Assembly (NCBI RefSeq): GCF_000150275.1
Contig: NW_002060951.1
Span: forward strand, 2,662,580-2,726,579
Origin: Trichoplax adhaerens
Taxonomy: Eukaryota; Placozoa; Uniplacotomia; Trichoplacea; Trichoplacidae
DNA: 64,000 bases
Direction: 5' to 3'
Part shown: one piece after another, positions 37,101-59,105 of the stretch
How the letters are laid out: each line of letters opens with the position of its first letter
Numbering within the stretch: the stretch's first letter is position 1
The notes under the pieces: model-generated
What the model saw: only the letters and a program-made list of their open reading frames with translations
What the model was told of the DNA's origin: nothing
Database searches by the model: none
Made by a program: the position numbers and the translations under genes

Positions 37101-40100
37101 GTATAACTACACTGTACAATGTACAGTGTACATGTATTAATTAGTGTATAAACAGAGGTAAAATGAGTTTGACACCCCTTGTATAAAGGTATAAAAAGTC
37201 TTACAGTTTACTGAATACAGTATCACGTACTGTACTAACAGTACTGTAAATACACGAATTAACTGTAAATAATTAAATGAATTAATTAATGAATAAACAG
37301 TTGATCCACATTGGTAACACTCATTTATTTCTGAGATGAAATCGATGTTAGATAAGTTGGTAACAAAAGCGATGAAAAACTAATCGACGACGATTACATT
37401 ACTGTACAATCAGAGGTTGTGCAAAAGTATGGCTAGGTGTACTGTACTCGTACAGTATACTGTAGGTACTGTGCTCGTATATTGTTTTTCTTGGAAACTG
37501 CGTAAAAAAATTTCTTAAATTAGAATATAAAATTTCATCTAATACTCGTACAGTACAGTACTGTAAATTCATTCTTCGTTTGTTAATAAAATAGTGATTA
37601 CGCTTGTATAATTTCAAAATGAATCGATTACTGTACAATATGTAACCTATCGTGGGTCTATTATAAGTACAGTACAATAGATACTGTATTACGAAAATTG
37701 TTATAATAATTTCGTTTCTCTCGCGGTTACTTTATTTAACTGGCACATTTCATGGAGTAAGATGCTTTTTCCTCCTCCCACTTTCACGTAATCCATACTA
37801 TACAATACTGTACGCGTATATTTAAAAAACTAACTTTACTGTACTCTACACCTGACAGTGTACAGTACAGTCTCTAAATAAGGGTCTCTACTGTACTGTG
37901 TGTAAAGCTACGGTACAATAATAAATACGGTATATTAATAAATATTATATTATTATTCGCTAAGTTACGTTTGTATGAGTGACATACTACACTACAGTAT
38001 ACTGTGCAACTATCCTCAAACCACGAATAGTACTCGCGAGTCTACCTACACCCGTTATGCATTAAAATGACTCATCATCTTGCTGTAACGGTTTTAGGTT
38101 AAGTTTTCATTTGAGCGCCTGTCCTGCTCCTTACTCTTACATGTATAACAATGATAACTGGTCTTTTATACTATGGACTATATTTGTACATATGCGACGA
38201 GCAGGGCTTAATAATGTAATTCTTTAATTTTGTTGTATCGAACGATACTGGATATGAGTAAGGTAATACGAAGAAACGTCTACGTCTGTTCGACTATTTT
38301 CGTTCATGCGATAGCTCAAATAAAGTATCACGGAAATATTGCGTACGTATATTACTGATAAAGACTAGTTGCATGATTCCATTATCACTATTCGCTGGCC
38401 TTTAAAGTCTGAGTGATATACTCGTATTACTCTTACAACTATCGTTGAGTAAAATTTGAGCTACTATATTTAATTAATATACGTATTATTATTGCTACAG
38501 GGTATAGCATAGTGTCATAGACTACGACATATAATTTAGTAGTCTATTATATGTATTACTGTATTATAATTACCATTATTAATATTCCATATACAACAAT
38601 AATCAGTACTGTAATTTACTGTAGATTCTTTCTAATTTTGATACGATTAAATTATAAATTATAGTTTACTATCATGAGCGAATGTAATGTACGCAGTCAG
38701 ACAGTAGGTCCAAAACTAAATGCAACAACTGTCAGATAAGATCCAGAGATGATTCAGGATTAGAATAAGCTTTATTGCAATCGCACGACTGTGTTACAGC
38801 TAGTGATGTCAGTTATCCGTTATCAGATAATAAAATTTTGTTATCTACTATCTACTGTACTACCTGTCAATCAATAAGCTAAGTGGATCTGTAGGTACAA
38901 GTGAAGTTTATTGAAAGCCCGTTAGGCTTTTATAGTAGAGCTCCGTAAGATTACAGTAATCGCGTAATACGTTAAGGTATCTGATAAGCGGTAACATACG
39001 CTGTAAAGCAGTATACAACATACACACATAATACAGTGGTAATACGGTCTAACACGTAAGATAAGCGTATAGTTTAATCTACATTAATCTACACTACCCA
39101 CCTGCTTGCTATCATCGCGATGAAAACAGTTGTACTATACTATCGCAAGATACTGTTAAACAGCTTTAAAACTTCTAAGAATAGCGTTGTCAACGAATTA
39201 TCACAACCAAATTACAAGTTCTATACCCTTGACTCTATCTTAGGAAATATTTTGACAATCGATTGCTGGTCTTCCGCTATACAGGAACAGAGCACGTACT
39301 GATGATGAGACGATGAACGATGGGTAAATTGCTAAGTGCTACTATTCTATGACATATATTTACGTAGATATTTGCAATAGTACAATAACTGCAACATAAA
39401 CTAGCGTTATGAGTCACGATCCGTCTGCAATGCAATGCCAGCAAGACTAAACTGTAGTATTAGTTAGCGATCATTAATTAAGTTGCTATCATACAGAGTT
39501 ACAAGCACCGTACTACATTGCGTGTACTCTGCAACTAAGTACTTCATATACAGTATAATTATCATTATCCTTATTTACATAACTACATTCCATGATTCTA
39601 CTTTGCATACTCAGAGTTACTACAACATGTCACCGTTAAGAATTTAAGATGCAAGGAAACTGGAGTACTAATGCATCTTTTACTCAGTAAAACTAATAGG
39701 AACTACAAAAAACATTTTCATAATCTGTGTTTTCTTTTATAATACAACAAATTAACTTGATAATCTTTATTGTAAAAGTATGACTGTTATTGCAAGGTAT
39801 TAGCGTACCGCTGTATATTAGTCAGCATAACTGTGTTTACTGTTAGTGTGTAGTCAATGGTCTTTCATTCATTATTAATAATGGATCTTCATTCGCTTCG
39901 AATGGCTATATTGTAATATACTGTGGAATATAAAATCAATAAAATGATATTTTCTCCGCATTTGCGTTATCAATAGCGGCATTACTAATTTATATGATGC
40001 AATTGTTAATTATAGACGTATTGTTAATTATAGACGTGTGTTATAATATTAATTAATAGCGCGCTCTAACACAGACATTATTATAGTGAATCATCCATGA

Positions 40101-40985
40101 CTAAAAATGTAAACCTACAATCACTTCAAATTTTCTGGCTTGTAATGTAAATTGAACTGAAAGAATACGCATAACATCTCTAATCTCTTTTAGAGGTAAT
40201 TACTTAATTCCATATACTGCTACTACTGCCCCTATGGTGACATTGATAGACCGAAATATGTATTTATCGTCACTTAAAAATAGCATCAAGCTAACACTGA
40301 TATAATATAAAAACACGTAAAGATAAAACTATTTCGATGTCAAAGTGGAATTGTTAGCATAACTTAAGGTAAATATCGGTCCGCCCTGATTAAATTATCA
40401 ATCTTCATACTGAAAATGACCCAAAAGACGAAATTTAAATCTGAAATTCAGTTATAAACCCTTTATATTGCTAATTTTAATCGTATGAGATAAGAAACAC
40501 AAAGACTATTTAAATTAAGTTAGATAATTAATAGCTATATGCACTAATATATATTTAATAATCGATATTAAATCAGTCGTACGTGCAATCATCATATGCT
40601 AACACTGGCAGTAAATTAATTAAGTATAATATTTGTAAGAAATCATGTACAAGCAATATCTGATGGGCAATAATAGTATAAGAAGTAGTTAAATAAATTA
40701 TAAAGTATAAGACCTTATTTTATGTATAAATACAATCACGTTAACAAGAATCATAAAACAGAACTCTACTATGTTAATGCACTTCAATTAACTGTCTAGT
40801 TCATATTTTCATGATATCATTTAAATTGTGAGATATTGGATAAGGAAGACGATGAAAAGTTTATAAATTAACCAGAATTACGAATTGATCTACTCTGACA
40901 AATAATAGCTTTATGTCATGAGAAGATCGTAATTCGCATGTAGCAAAAGCCGATATTAGTAAGGCATATTGATAGAATCTTTCGA
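34126..40985. other. Gene-poor interval upstream of LIS1
   Basis: 6.9 kb with no gene I can support. The left end should contain the LIS1 promoter. The middle is the large GTAC repeat field (36470-37960, scattered from about 35640). Small ATG frames such as 39120-39302 have no recognisable features, and those at 36742-36942 and 37399-37677 simply translate the repeat. A short hairpin AAGCC-CGTT-AGGCTT lies near 38917. Confidence 0.55.
36470..37960. repeat. GTAC-spaced self-complementary repeat field 2
   Basis: The longest field in the window. The densest part is 36630-36870, where GTAC tetramers separated by a single base run almost without a break, and further short bursts continue to about 37,960. 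Both orientations (AGTAC and GTACT) alternate. Open frames read through it are low-complexity Tyr/Thr/Cys/Val/Gln strings and are not genes. Confidence 0.85.
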
Positions 40986-42769
40986 CTAATTTTGTGCTGC
41001 GGTGATCATCATATTCTTAACTGCATCAATGTTGAGTTTTAATATGATTTCTAATCTTGGCGTTTGACTAGTGTCAATTTCAAGCCAATCTACAATTAAT
41101 TGACCCCGAGACAATCTACCAATTAATTCGACTTCGGCGTTCACTTTAGCACTCTTAATAATTAATTCAGGATTAAATGTTAAAGCCATCACGATAGGAT
41201 CACAAATAGCCATACCTGTGAAAAGTTTTGAACGATAAAACTTTAAATTGCTAGAAAATACTGCATGATTAAAACGACCCTTTTCACTGCGATATGTGAG
41301 CCATTGACAAACCCATTGCCAACTAACTGAGTGAAGTAATGCCGTCTCCCATGTTACAAGTCGAGTGATGCAAACAGAAGGAAATTCTTTAATAACAATA
41401 TGAGCAGCCTCTGGATCACTATAAAAATTAAATTCTGCTGATGGTGTTGTGTTACCTTTGCCTATATAGAATGTATCAAGTCTACTTAGTAGATTAATAA
41501 TAAATATTAAATTATAAATGAACTTATCTAGATACAAAGTCATTGACAATTGATAGTCGAATATGATCGTATATAGTTATATTTAGTGCAGGTGATAGGT
41601 ACAGTTCCAGAACAATAGAGATAGAAAGCGACTAATTTCAAAGAAACCAAAATCAGAAAAAGTAACACACAAAATACGACTTTGGTATATATGCATAAAA
41701 ATAAAATTTCATTTTTATATAGAAGTATACACTAGATTTCGCTGCTAAAAATTACTGATGAATTAGATAAATGATATTTCAGCGAACAATATCGAGTGAA
41801 ATATTTTATTATTTACTAATATCTTGATTTATACTGTATTTAGAAAAAATTTGCTTTCTTTATATTCACTACAGCTAATAACATAATCATGAATGATTGT
41901 GTACACTACCGTTAGATGTACACTATTCGATAACTATTGGATAAAAGTCTATTAATTATCTTACTAAATTAGTTATTTGAAAACATCGAAGGCGAGATTG
42001 TGATATAAAAATAGTAATACCACCACGAACTACAGTTAATACGTAGAAATATTACCGTTGTCTATGACTAATTTAAGTATAATGTGAGTAAGAAGCATTC
42101 TTTTAGAGCAAGGATACGCACAAAGAAAAAAATTGACTACGAATTATTAACAGATACCGATCAAGAGGATCTACAGCTATGTCGTTATGAAGATATACTC
42201 GTGTAAAATATTTTATTAACTTGTTATGTACTTTTTTGATACTTAGTAAATTAAATACTGTAACATATTCACATAATAAAAATCTTACCTTCATGATTAC
42301 CGCCCATAATAGTGATACTAGATAGTTTACTTGCGAACGTAGAATCAAGCCGCTGAGCTAAAGCAATGTTAGTCAATGGAGCTATAGATGCGATATCTAT
42401 CCTTCCTTCATAATCGTTTACTAAACGTACTAGTGTACTGATACCGTCTTCGTTTCGTAAAACTTGGTTTAAGAAAGCCTCATCGTCCTCTCGATTTGGT
42501 ATATCACCTAAACCATCTCGTCCATGAAACTCAGTGGAATAGACAGGCTTACCAAGAATAGGCTTAGCTGCACCTTTGTAAACAGGTATGTCGCTTCGAT
42601 TACATAATTTTAAGACGTAAGCGACATTTTTTACTACTTGATCGACGTGAACACTTCCTGTAACGCATGTAATAGCTAGGATGTTGACATTTTGACAAAT
42701 TGCAATCATAATCGCTTGGGAGTCATCAATACCGCAATCGGTATCGATAATGCAATAACGATCGGACAT
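40986..42769 (-). CDS. Nucleoside hydrolase NH4
   Basis: Exons 42769-42289 and 41461-40986 join in phase 1 (318 aa, the shortest of the four). The protein starts MSDRYCIIDTDCGIDDSQA, so the metal site begins at residue 9 with no leader. FHGRDGLGDI, IAPLTNIALA, GKGNTTPSAEFNF and DPEAAHIVI are in order, and the C-terminal Asp is in AICDPIVMAL with Cys in place of the catalytic His. The DD pair is intact, so it is probably active. An in-frame TTG lies 33 bases upstream, but ATG at 42769 is the first ATG in frame. The intron is 827 bp, in the family position. The gene is separated from NH1-NH3 by LIS1 and a 6.9-kb repeat-rich gap, and lies in the same orientation as PRPF8, 671 bp downstream of its stop. 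Confidence 0.92.
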
Positions 42770-43440
42770 TTTGCTTGAATTTTCAAACGTTAAACCATAC
42801 AAGGATCGCAGATAAATACTACTAACTACCGATTAGAAATTCATTACATCGTACTCCACTAAGTTCCTAGCAAATACGGTATACAGCTAATTACATTAAA
42901 CTGGTGATCATAGGATCAAGTATATAAAAAGTTGTCTACAAAGAGATTCGTAGAGCTATAGTCATGCACTGTTATCTATAGTAATTTTATTTTATACTGT
43001 ATATATATATATATACGATGTAAACCGATGCGAACAGTCTCAATCCCAAGTAGCTGAATACACAATGTCTTCGCTATTATACTTATAACAATACACAAAT
43101 ACAATACGCAATCTCAAAATTATGCAAGCTTTTATAAATTTTTATTGTTTTAGTCGCTATGACTAACTGTATACAACGTTATCATATAAGATAGTTTAGT
43201 TTAATAAACTGCCTTGATGAAATTGCATAATAATCGTTGAAAATCAGAAAAGTGACTGAAGGGATCGGTATCTGTCAACAGTAAACTACGGAAAGTTCAC
43301 TTAATTAGGGAAGATTTATATGGTTTACTATTATATCACCATCGATGCGGAAAAAGTCAGTGAAACCGTACATAACTACAAATGACCATAATTAAGGTAG
43401 TAACTCCACAGATTCACAATTAAGGCAAAAATTCAAAAAA
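42770..43440. other. Intergenic region PRPF8-NH4
   Basis: 671 bp between the PRPF8 stop and the NH4 start, so it must hold the PRPF8 3' UTR and the NH4 promoter. An alternating (TA)n run lies at about 43000-43014, next to an otherwise ordinary AT-rich stretch. Nothing else seen. Confidence 0.5.
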
Positions 43441-53159
<9,719 letters not shown>

Positions 53160-53570
53160 TATAAATTACCTAAATTCATCCCAGTTATAAAATAAAACAG
53201 ATTACATCATTATAATATCAGTACCAGTAGGTTTAAGTTAAAGAAGATTTTGGGGTCGTTTTTAATTTCAGCCGCCATTAATAACGATACAAAAATATTA
53301 ACGAAAGTCTTGGATCACAGCATGCTAACCACGAGAACCGAGGGCATTTTTCTTACTGAATTATAAAAATGGAGGAATTTTAAATATTACCTTCGGGCCA
53401 CAACCTTGACTCCCAACAAAAATTAGTTTTGAAGAGTACTCAAAAATCTCCCAAATGGCAAAGACTGTGCTACTTTTTACTATTCCTTCTTTTTCGCAGC
53501 TCGTGGGATTGCAGCTTGAACAGAAATGAAAAACAGTGTCAAGTGTGTAACAGATAAAACTGAAAAACTG

Positions 53571-54300
53571 TACACGGTATAGTACAGCACAGTACACTAT
53601 TGCTGTACACTGTATAGTACAGTTGTACGACTACTCGATTGCACTGGTTTTCGTAACATAATTATGGTTCACAGAAAAAAGTTGTCACGCTTTCGTCCGT
53701 CATTCGGCGTGCTCAGTAGCTGTTCAATGGAGGCCACAATGCGGTACGAGCGGGGACTAGTATACTGTAGTGTAACCTTAAAAGTTTACTACTGTAACAG
53801 TACAGCAGTTATAACGGTACATGTGCGCCTCTGCTTACAGTAGTGCATGGCAGTGTACAGTGTACAGTACGTTTATCCAAACCTAACGTACTGTACTGTA
53901 CAGTAATCACTTTTGTAGTTGTACAGTACTGTACTGTACGTAAAATTTGGAAGGCCTAAGATACCGTACAGTACAGTACTACAGTATACTGTTATTGTAC
54001 TGTACACTGTACATTGTACTGCGGCCCCAGAAGGCTCAGAGTCAGGTCTAGGCCGCCTCAGACAATGGTGCACTCAAGTGGAGTCATAGAGGTTAAGAAA
54101 ACCTCTATGACCTCTATGGGCGCAGTGTATAATTTGGTACCGTACTCTACAGTACACCAGTGTACATATAATACGTACTGTACTATACCAGTGAAATGGA
54201 TCTTGACAAATTTAACAGCCCGACACGATATACTGTACTGTACACTGTGTACAGTACGAACAATGTACACTGTACAGTACTGTACAGTATGTCAATAGTA
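53571..54300. repeat. GTAC-spaced self-complementary repeat field 3
   Basis: Repeated bursts of GTAC separated by one base (for example near 53848-53872, 53885-53940, 53965-54020 and 54236-54292), with both AGTAC and GTACT orientations. It lies wholly inside the PRPF8/RFC2 divergent intergenic region. Translated frames here are low-complexity and are not genes. Confidence 0.85.
54084..54110. repeat. Small perfect hairpin
   Basis: TCATAGAGGTT (54084-54094) and AACCTCTATGA (54100-54110) are exact complements around a 5-base loop. A further direct copy of CCTCTATG follows at once. It lies in the PRPF8/RFC2 promoter region, between blocks of GTAC repeat. Confidence 0.7.
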
Positions 54301-54478
54301 AAGAGACATGTTTTGCGCGCGAATTTAATAAAAAAACAGTGAAAATGGTACAAAGCATACTGCACAGTCTTTCCTTTAATGTACAGTACTGAATGAGCTT
54401 CTATATTTTTAAGAAGTTTTAATTCAAAAATTTCGAAAACTTTGTAGCTAACATTAAACACTAAATAACGAATTGAAA

Positions 54479-57400
54479 ATGGATGACCAAAGAGAATCAA
54501 CTAAAAAATGTTCCAATATTCCTTGGTAGTAATACATGCTAAGTCTATTCAGTAGCCTGCAGTTAATTTTCTGCTACAGTTTTATCTCTATTCTGTAGTA
54601 AAATTGTACATCTATCAAATCTAGGATTGAAAAATATCGTCCAAAACAATTGGATGAGGTCGTTGGTAACGAAGATACTATTAGCCGACTGGAGGTGCGA
54701 ATAAATTGCTAGCGTAAATTTAGTCTAAAATGGCTACGTAGAAAAGTTAGTACGATACGTAAATAAAAACTTCCTATTTTTAACTTGCAGGTATTTGCAA
54801 AGGAAGGTAATTTGCCTAATATTGTAATTGCGGTAAGTCTTGTATAATGCTACACAATCATGGCATGTTTGAATGCGTTGTCTTCCACAGTAAAAGACTT
54901 TCTTCTGTTTGCTGTAAGGCGTAAATCTGTCTAAGGACACTACAGTAGAAGATAAGCTTGAATTAAGCTTGAGAATGTCCCACATGTACTGTACGTGTAT
55001 GCATTCAGAGTTGGACACTAATTAATAAAAGTACTTATTATTGAAAAAGTATTTCTCTACGTTCATGATTGCACTTCCATTTCAGTAAGGATCACTAACA
55101 CCTTTGCCTGAGTAAGCTATATACGTTTATAAGGATTGTCGAAGCTTGGAGTGAGACTGAATTTCGACAAAACTTACTGGTACATATACGTACAGCGCAA
55201 TACACGCTGGATAGCACATCAAAATTTCATTCGTTGCTCATGTACACTGTAAAGTACGTGGAGCATTGCAATGCCCACGGCCTAATATATATGTACAGTA
55301 CTGTAATTTCGATATTATTTCCTAACTTACCGTACTGACTAAAATTCCTTATTACATAATGACTAACATTGGTGTACTTACAAATTTTTTTCAGACTGTT
55401 TGATGCTCAAATAGCTGAACTCTGCTAAGTATTTGGTGTTGTTTTTATTTAGGGACCTCCTGGAACTGGTAAAACAACAAGTATATTATGCATAGCTAGA
55501 CAGCTTCTTGGAACTTCAATGAAAGATGCAGTCTTAGAGCTAAATGCTTCAAATGACAGGTAAAATTAGCCCCTCATTATGCTTAATTGGTTCACATTAC
55601 GCAGCAATAGAGTCGGTGAAGCGAATGCTATTGATCATACTATTTAATCCTAGTACTTTATGCAATTGCTTACGAACTAGTATTAATCAGCAGACTCAGC
55701 ACTATTATATACTGCTTATATATGTATATTATGAATAGATTTAAGAAATAATTATTTCATGATAATAATAGTCGATACATTCATAATTCACTTTATAAGG
55801 GGCAATATTATTTTTAAATACTTGACATTACCAGTGCACCTAAAAGAGAATTATACCTTAATTGTGATGAACAAGAATACATCCGACTACGCAGATCTTA
55901 CATTTTATAGATAACCATTTACGAAAGTATACCATAATTTAACTTTCTTACTATATGTACTGTAGAGGTATCGACGTGGTGCGTAACAAAATTAAGATGT
56001 TTGCGCAAAAGAAGGTTACATTACCTCTTGGCAAACATAAAATTATTATATTAGATGAAGCAGACAGGTATCAGATTTTTCACTCTTTGCTCCATTCCAA
56101 TTATTCATTGCGTTAAAAAAAATGCGGCTTCGAAGACTGCATCATTTAATATCAGATTAATATGTATTTTGATAATCTCCAACATTAACTATTAATTTAC
56201 TATTCTTAAGCATGACTGATGGAGCACAGCAGGCATTACGTCGGACAATGGAGATCTATTCGAAGACCACGCGATTTGCTCTAGCTTGTAATACATCTGA
56301 AAAAATTATAGGTATTAACCTACGATTCCAGTTTGCTACCTCATCATATTGACCCTATTAGCTTAATTTAAAAAGATTGAGCAGTTTCTAAATCTCTGGT
56401 ATAGAGCCTATTCAATCGCGATGTGCCGTTTTAAGGTTCACGAGATTAAACGACTCACAAATCTTGGCTAGATTAATGGAAGTTTGTCGGCAAGAAAGCG
56501 TAAGGCATTAATCCAATCACTAGACTTTTAACTTCCTCTAAGTTTTATTAAAAAGCCCTTTTTATTTGACCGGCTTTGTTCTAGGTTATTGCTACTAACG
56601 ATGGCTTAGAAGCAGTGATATTTACTGCTCAGGGAGACATGAGACAGGTTGGTATGTTAATTCCAGTAACACTCATCATTTAGTGATGTTATCAGTGCAA
56701 TCACTTCATACTACGTCAATACTTTCGATAATGAACATGCTGTAGGCATTAAACAATCTACAGTCAACATACGCTGGATTTGGACACGTAAATAGTGAGA
56801 ATGTTTTCAAAGTAAGTTTATTGACGAATAGGAATACTGTTTCTTGTAAATGTGTTGGAAAATCTACAGTTTGTCTAAACATGCTATGATAATAATATAA
56901 ATCGAACAATTACGCTCGAAACATTGTTAAAATATATTACGATTACACGTCATTTTCTATCCATTGCGCGGTATTATGATTTTCTTTTATCATTTTGTTG
57001 ATATTTTCTCTTAAGTGGAGATTTCCATAGTTAAGTAGATCTATTTAACAATCATTAAATATAAATATTAGTGATTCCATCTATTTAATGCAGCACTTTC
57101 TTTTGAATATCATAACTGTACAAAATTTATATGGCGAAGGTATGTGATGAACCACATCCTTTACTTATAAAACAAATGATACAAGCTTCGATTGAATGCA
57201 ACATTGACGAAGCTTATAAAGTCCTATCTCACTTGTGGCAGCTTGGGTATTCTCCAATTGATATTATCACTAATATCTTTCGTGTGTGTAAAAATTACGA
57301 TATGCCTGAATACTTAAAGCTGGAATTCATAAAGGTTGCATAATACACATAACTATCATATCATTGGTTATAGTAAACTTATTGCTAACCGATATTGTCA

Positions 57401-57517
57401 CATACATAGGAAATAGGATTTACTCATATGAGAATTGTGGAAGGAATAGACTCTTTACTACAATTGTCCGGATTATTATCAAGAATGTGTATAAAAAGCC
57501 TTAAGAACACTGGCTAA
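54479..57517 (+). CDS. RFC2: RFC2, replication factor C 40-kDa clamp-loader subunit
   Basis: RFC2 is one of the small AAA+ subunits that open PCNA and load it on primed DNA. Eleven exons: 54479-54525, 54625-54694, 54791-54832, 55453-55559, 55966-56067, 56211-56311, 56405-56499, 56585-56647, 56746-56811, 57140-57334 and 57410-57517; all phases close to 331 aa. Visible motifs: [19 protein letters not shown] (RFC box), Walker [11 protein letters not shown], Walker [10 protein letters not shown], sensor 1 ALACNTS, the SRC arginine-finger motif EPIQSRC, and sensor 2 region GDMRQALNNLQS. The C-terminal collar block begins VCDEPHPLL, which separates RFC2 from RFC4 and RFC5. The N-terminal leader [16 protein letters not shown] is short. 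Head-to-head with PRPF8 across 1.3 kb. Confidence 0.97.
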
Positions 57518-59105
57518 GCCAGAATATTCAAGACGTATGTTAAGACAGCATATAATTAATGTTAATGCAGATGGCAAGGTGCTAATATTTTCGAGCTTAC
57601 GTATATGCCTTGTTCAGATGTTAATGGATATTGTTACATGAAGATTTGAGTTTCTTATTGCAGCGAACTTTGTGCAATCTGAATATCGTTGGGGCGCGGA
57701 CGCAATTTGTAATGTTTTATATGGAAATGTCTAATAAATCACTTAGTGTTTTCAGTTGTGTATGTTTGTTTTTCGTATCGTCACTACCGGTAATATGTGA
57801 CAAAGTAAGCCTTGACCTTGCAACTATTTCGTACTTAATTAAGCGATTATCAGTTCCCTGAGCTACGTTTACTTACCATCAGAATCTTGCACACGTAATG
57901 TTCTTATAATGAGAACTTTAACTACATCTGCAATGGTAATTAGTAACTAGTAGTGCTTAAATGTAACAGTCATTTAAATAGATGGAATCAGTAGTAAGAT
58001 GTAACGAGTACTGAAATTTAGCTGGAAATCAACGCTAAAGATAACGGTAGTGGTAGTGGACACCTGTTTGAGGCCCCTGGATCTGGTCCCAGAGATAAAA
58101 ATCGAATTCTTATTCCTATAATCCGATCCTAGTCTGTAAAACAGCATTTTTCAAATTCGATCAGCAGTGGTGTTTCGATCTAGAAAATAGGTCTGCACGA
58201 TGTGCGATCGCGCAAACAAAATGCAGTATGCTTGCGTTCCTACACGTAAACGATTAAAAGTACAACCACGATGTCAGTTTGAAATCACTACGGAGTTTGA
58301 CCGCAATTTCCACCGGCATTATGACCGTGACGTCAGTGTGACTAAAATTTGTAGCAAATAATTGTATAGAAGGAACAGTACTGCTGTACTTTCATGAGTA
58401 ACACAGAAACGTAGCTTAGGATACAATGTAAACTAATATAATTAAAGCTTGAGTAAAAAGTTCGTGCAAGAACCCTGGCGTATAGCATAGAATACGCTAA
58501 TGAGGCTTACTATGTCTCCAAAACTTTTTCAATTAACAGACCGACAAAACGCTAATATATGCAAATAGTTAATCGTTAATCAATAATTTTAATGCAAGGT
58601 CAGATTCGCTGTTTAACAATGTGCCAGTTAAAAATCCTTTTAACATTTTAGTAAATATAACAGTAATGCTGCGGTACAAAACCGTAACCACTACACCGTA
58701 GGTATGTTATATCAATGCACAAGAATAATTATAGCTTGATAAAAGGCCGTAAAATAATTTCCAGCAAATAGATATGAAATTTATCTCCATATTATAATAA
58801 GCTTGAGTATTAGTGCCCTCAATAAAGTCAGTCAAAATATATTTCATCCCACCGGTTGGTTAAATTATTGAACACTGGAGCTTTCTCAAATCGCGAAAGA
58901 ATCAGGAAACACTAACCATGAAATGGTAGCGTAGTAAAGCAAGAGTAAAAATATTCTTGATTAACGCAATTGGGGTCTCTACACATAGCAACGTTAAATA
59001 GTATCCCATAGCTTGTTCATTTATCGCTATCACTGTGATAATAAAACAGCAAAATTAAAACTTAATCAGAAGGTCCATCATACTATGCATTCGAATTTAT
59101 AAACA
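57518..59105. other. Convergent intergenic region RFC2/CLUH
   Basis: 1.6 kb between two gene 3' ends. The plus-strand frame 57631-57861 (non-ATG start) has one hydrophobic run but no family resemblance and no splice support, so I do not call it. No repeats of families A, B or C and no GTAC field are present. Confidence 0.5.

Larger units (their letters stand above)
53160..54478. promoter_or_regulatory. Shared PRPF8/RFC2 intergenic (bidirectional promoter) region
   Basis: 1.3 kb between divergent start codons (PRPF8 at 53159, RFC2 at 54479). It contains GTAC repeat field 3 and an 11-bp perfect hairpin. The promoter role is inferred from position; no TATA box or known motif is evident. Both genes are constitutive, which fits a shared bidirectional promoter. 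Confidence 0.5.

Noticed and set aside
39120-39302. 60-codon ATG-started frame upstream of NH4
   Set aside because: No recognisable domain, no splice support and within chance length for this composition.
57631-57861. Possible seven-helix receptor remnant between RFC2 and CLUH
   Set aside because: One hydrophobic run, no ATG at the start, no receptor motif and no splice partner.
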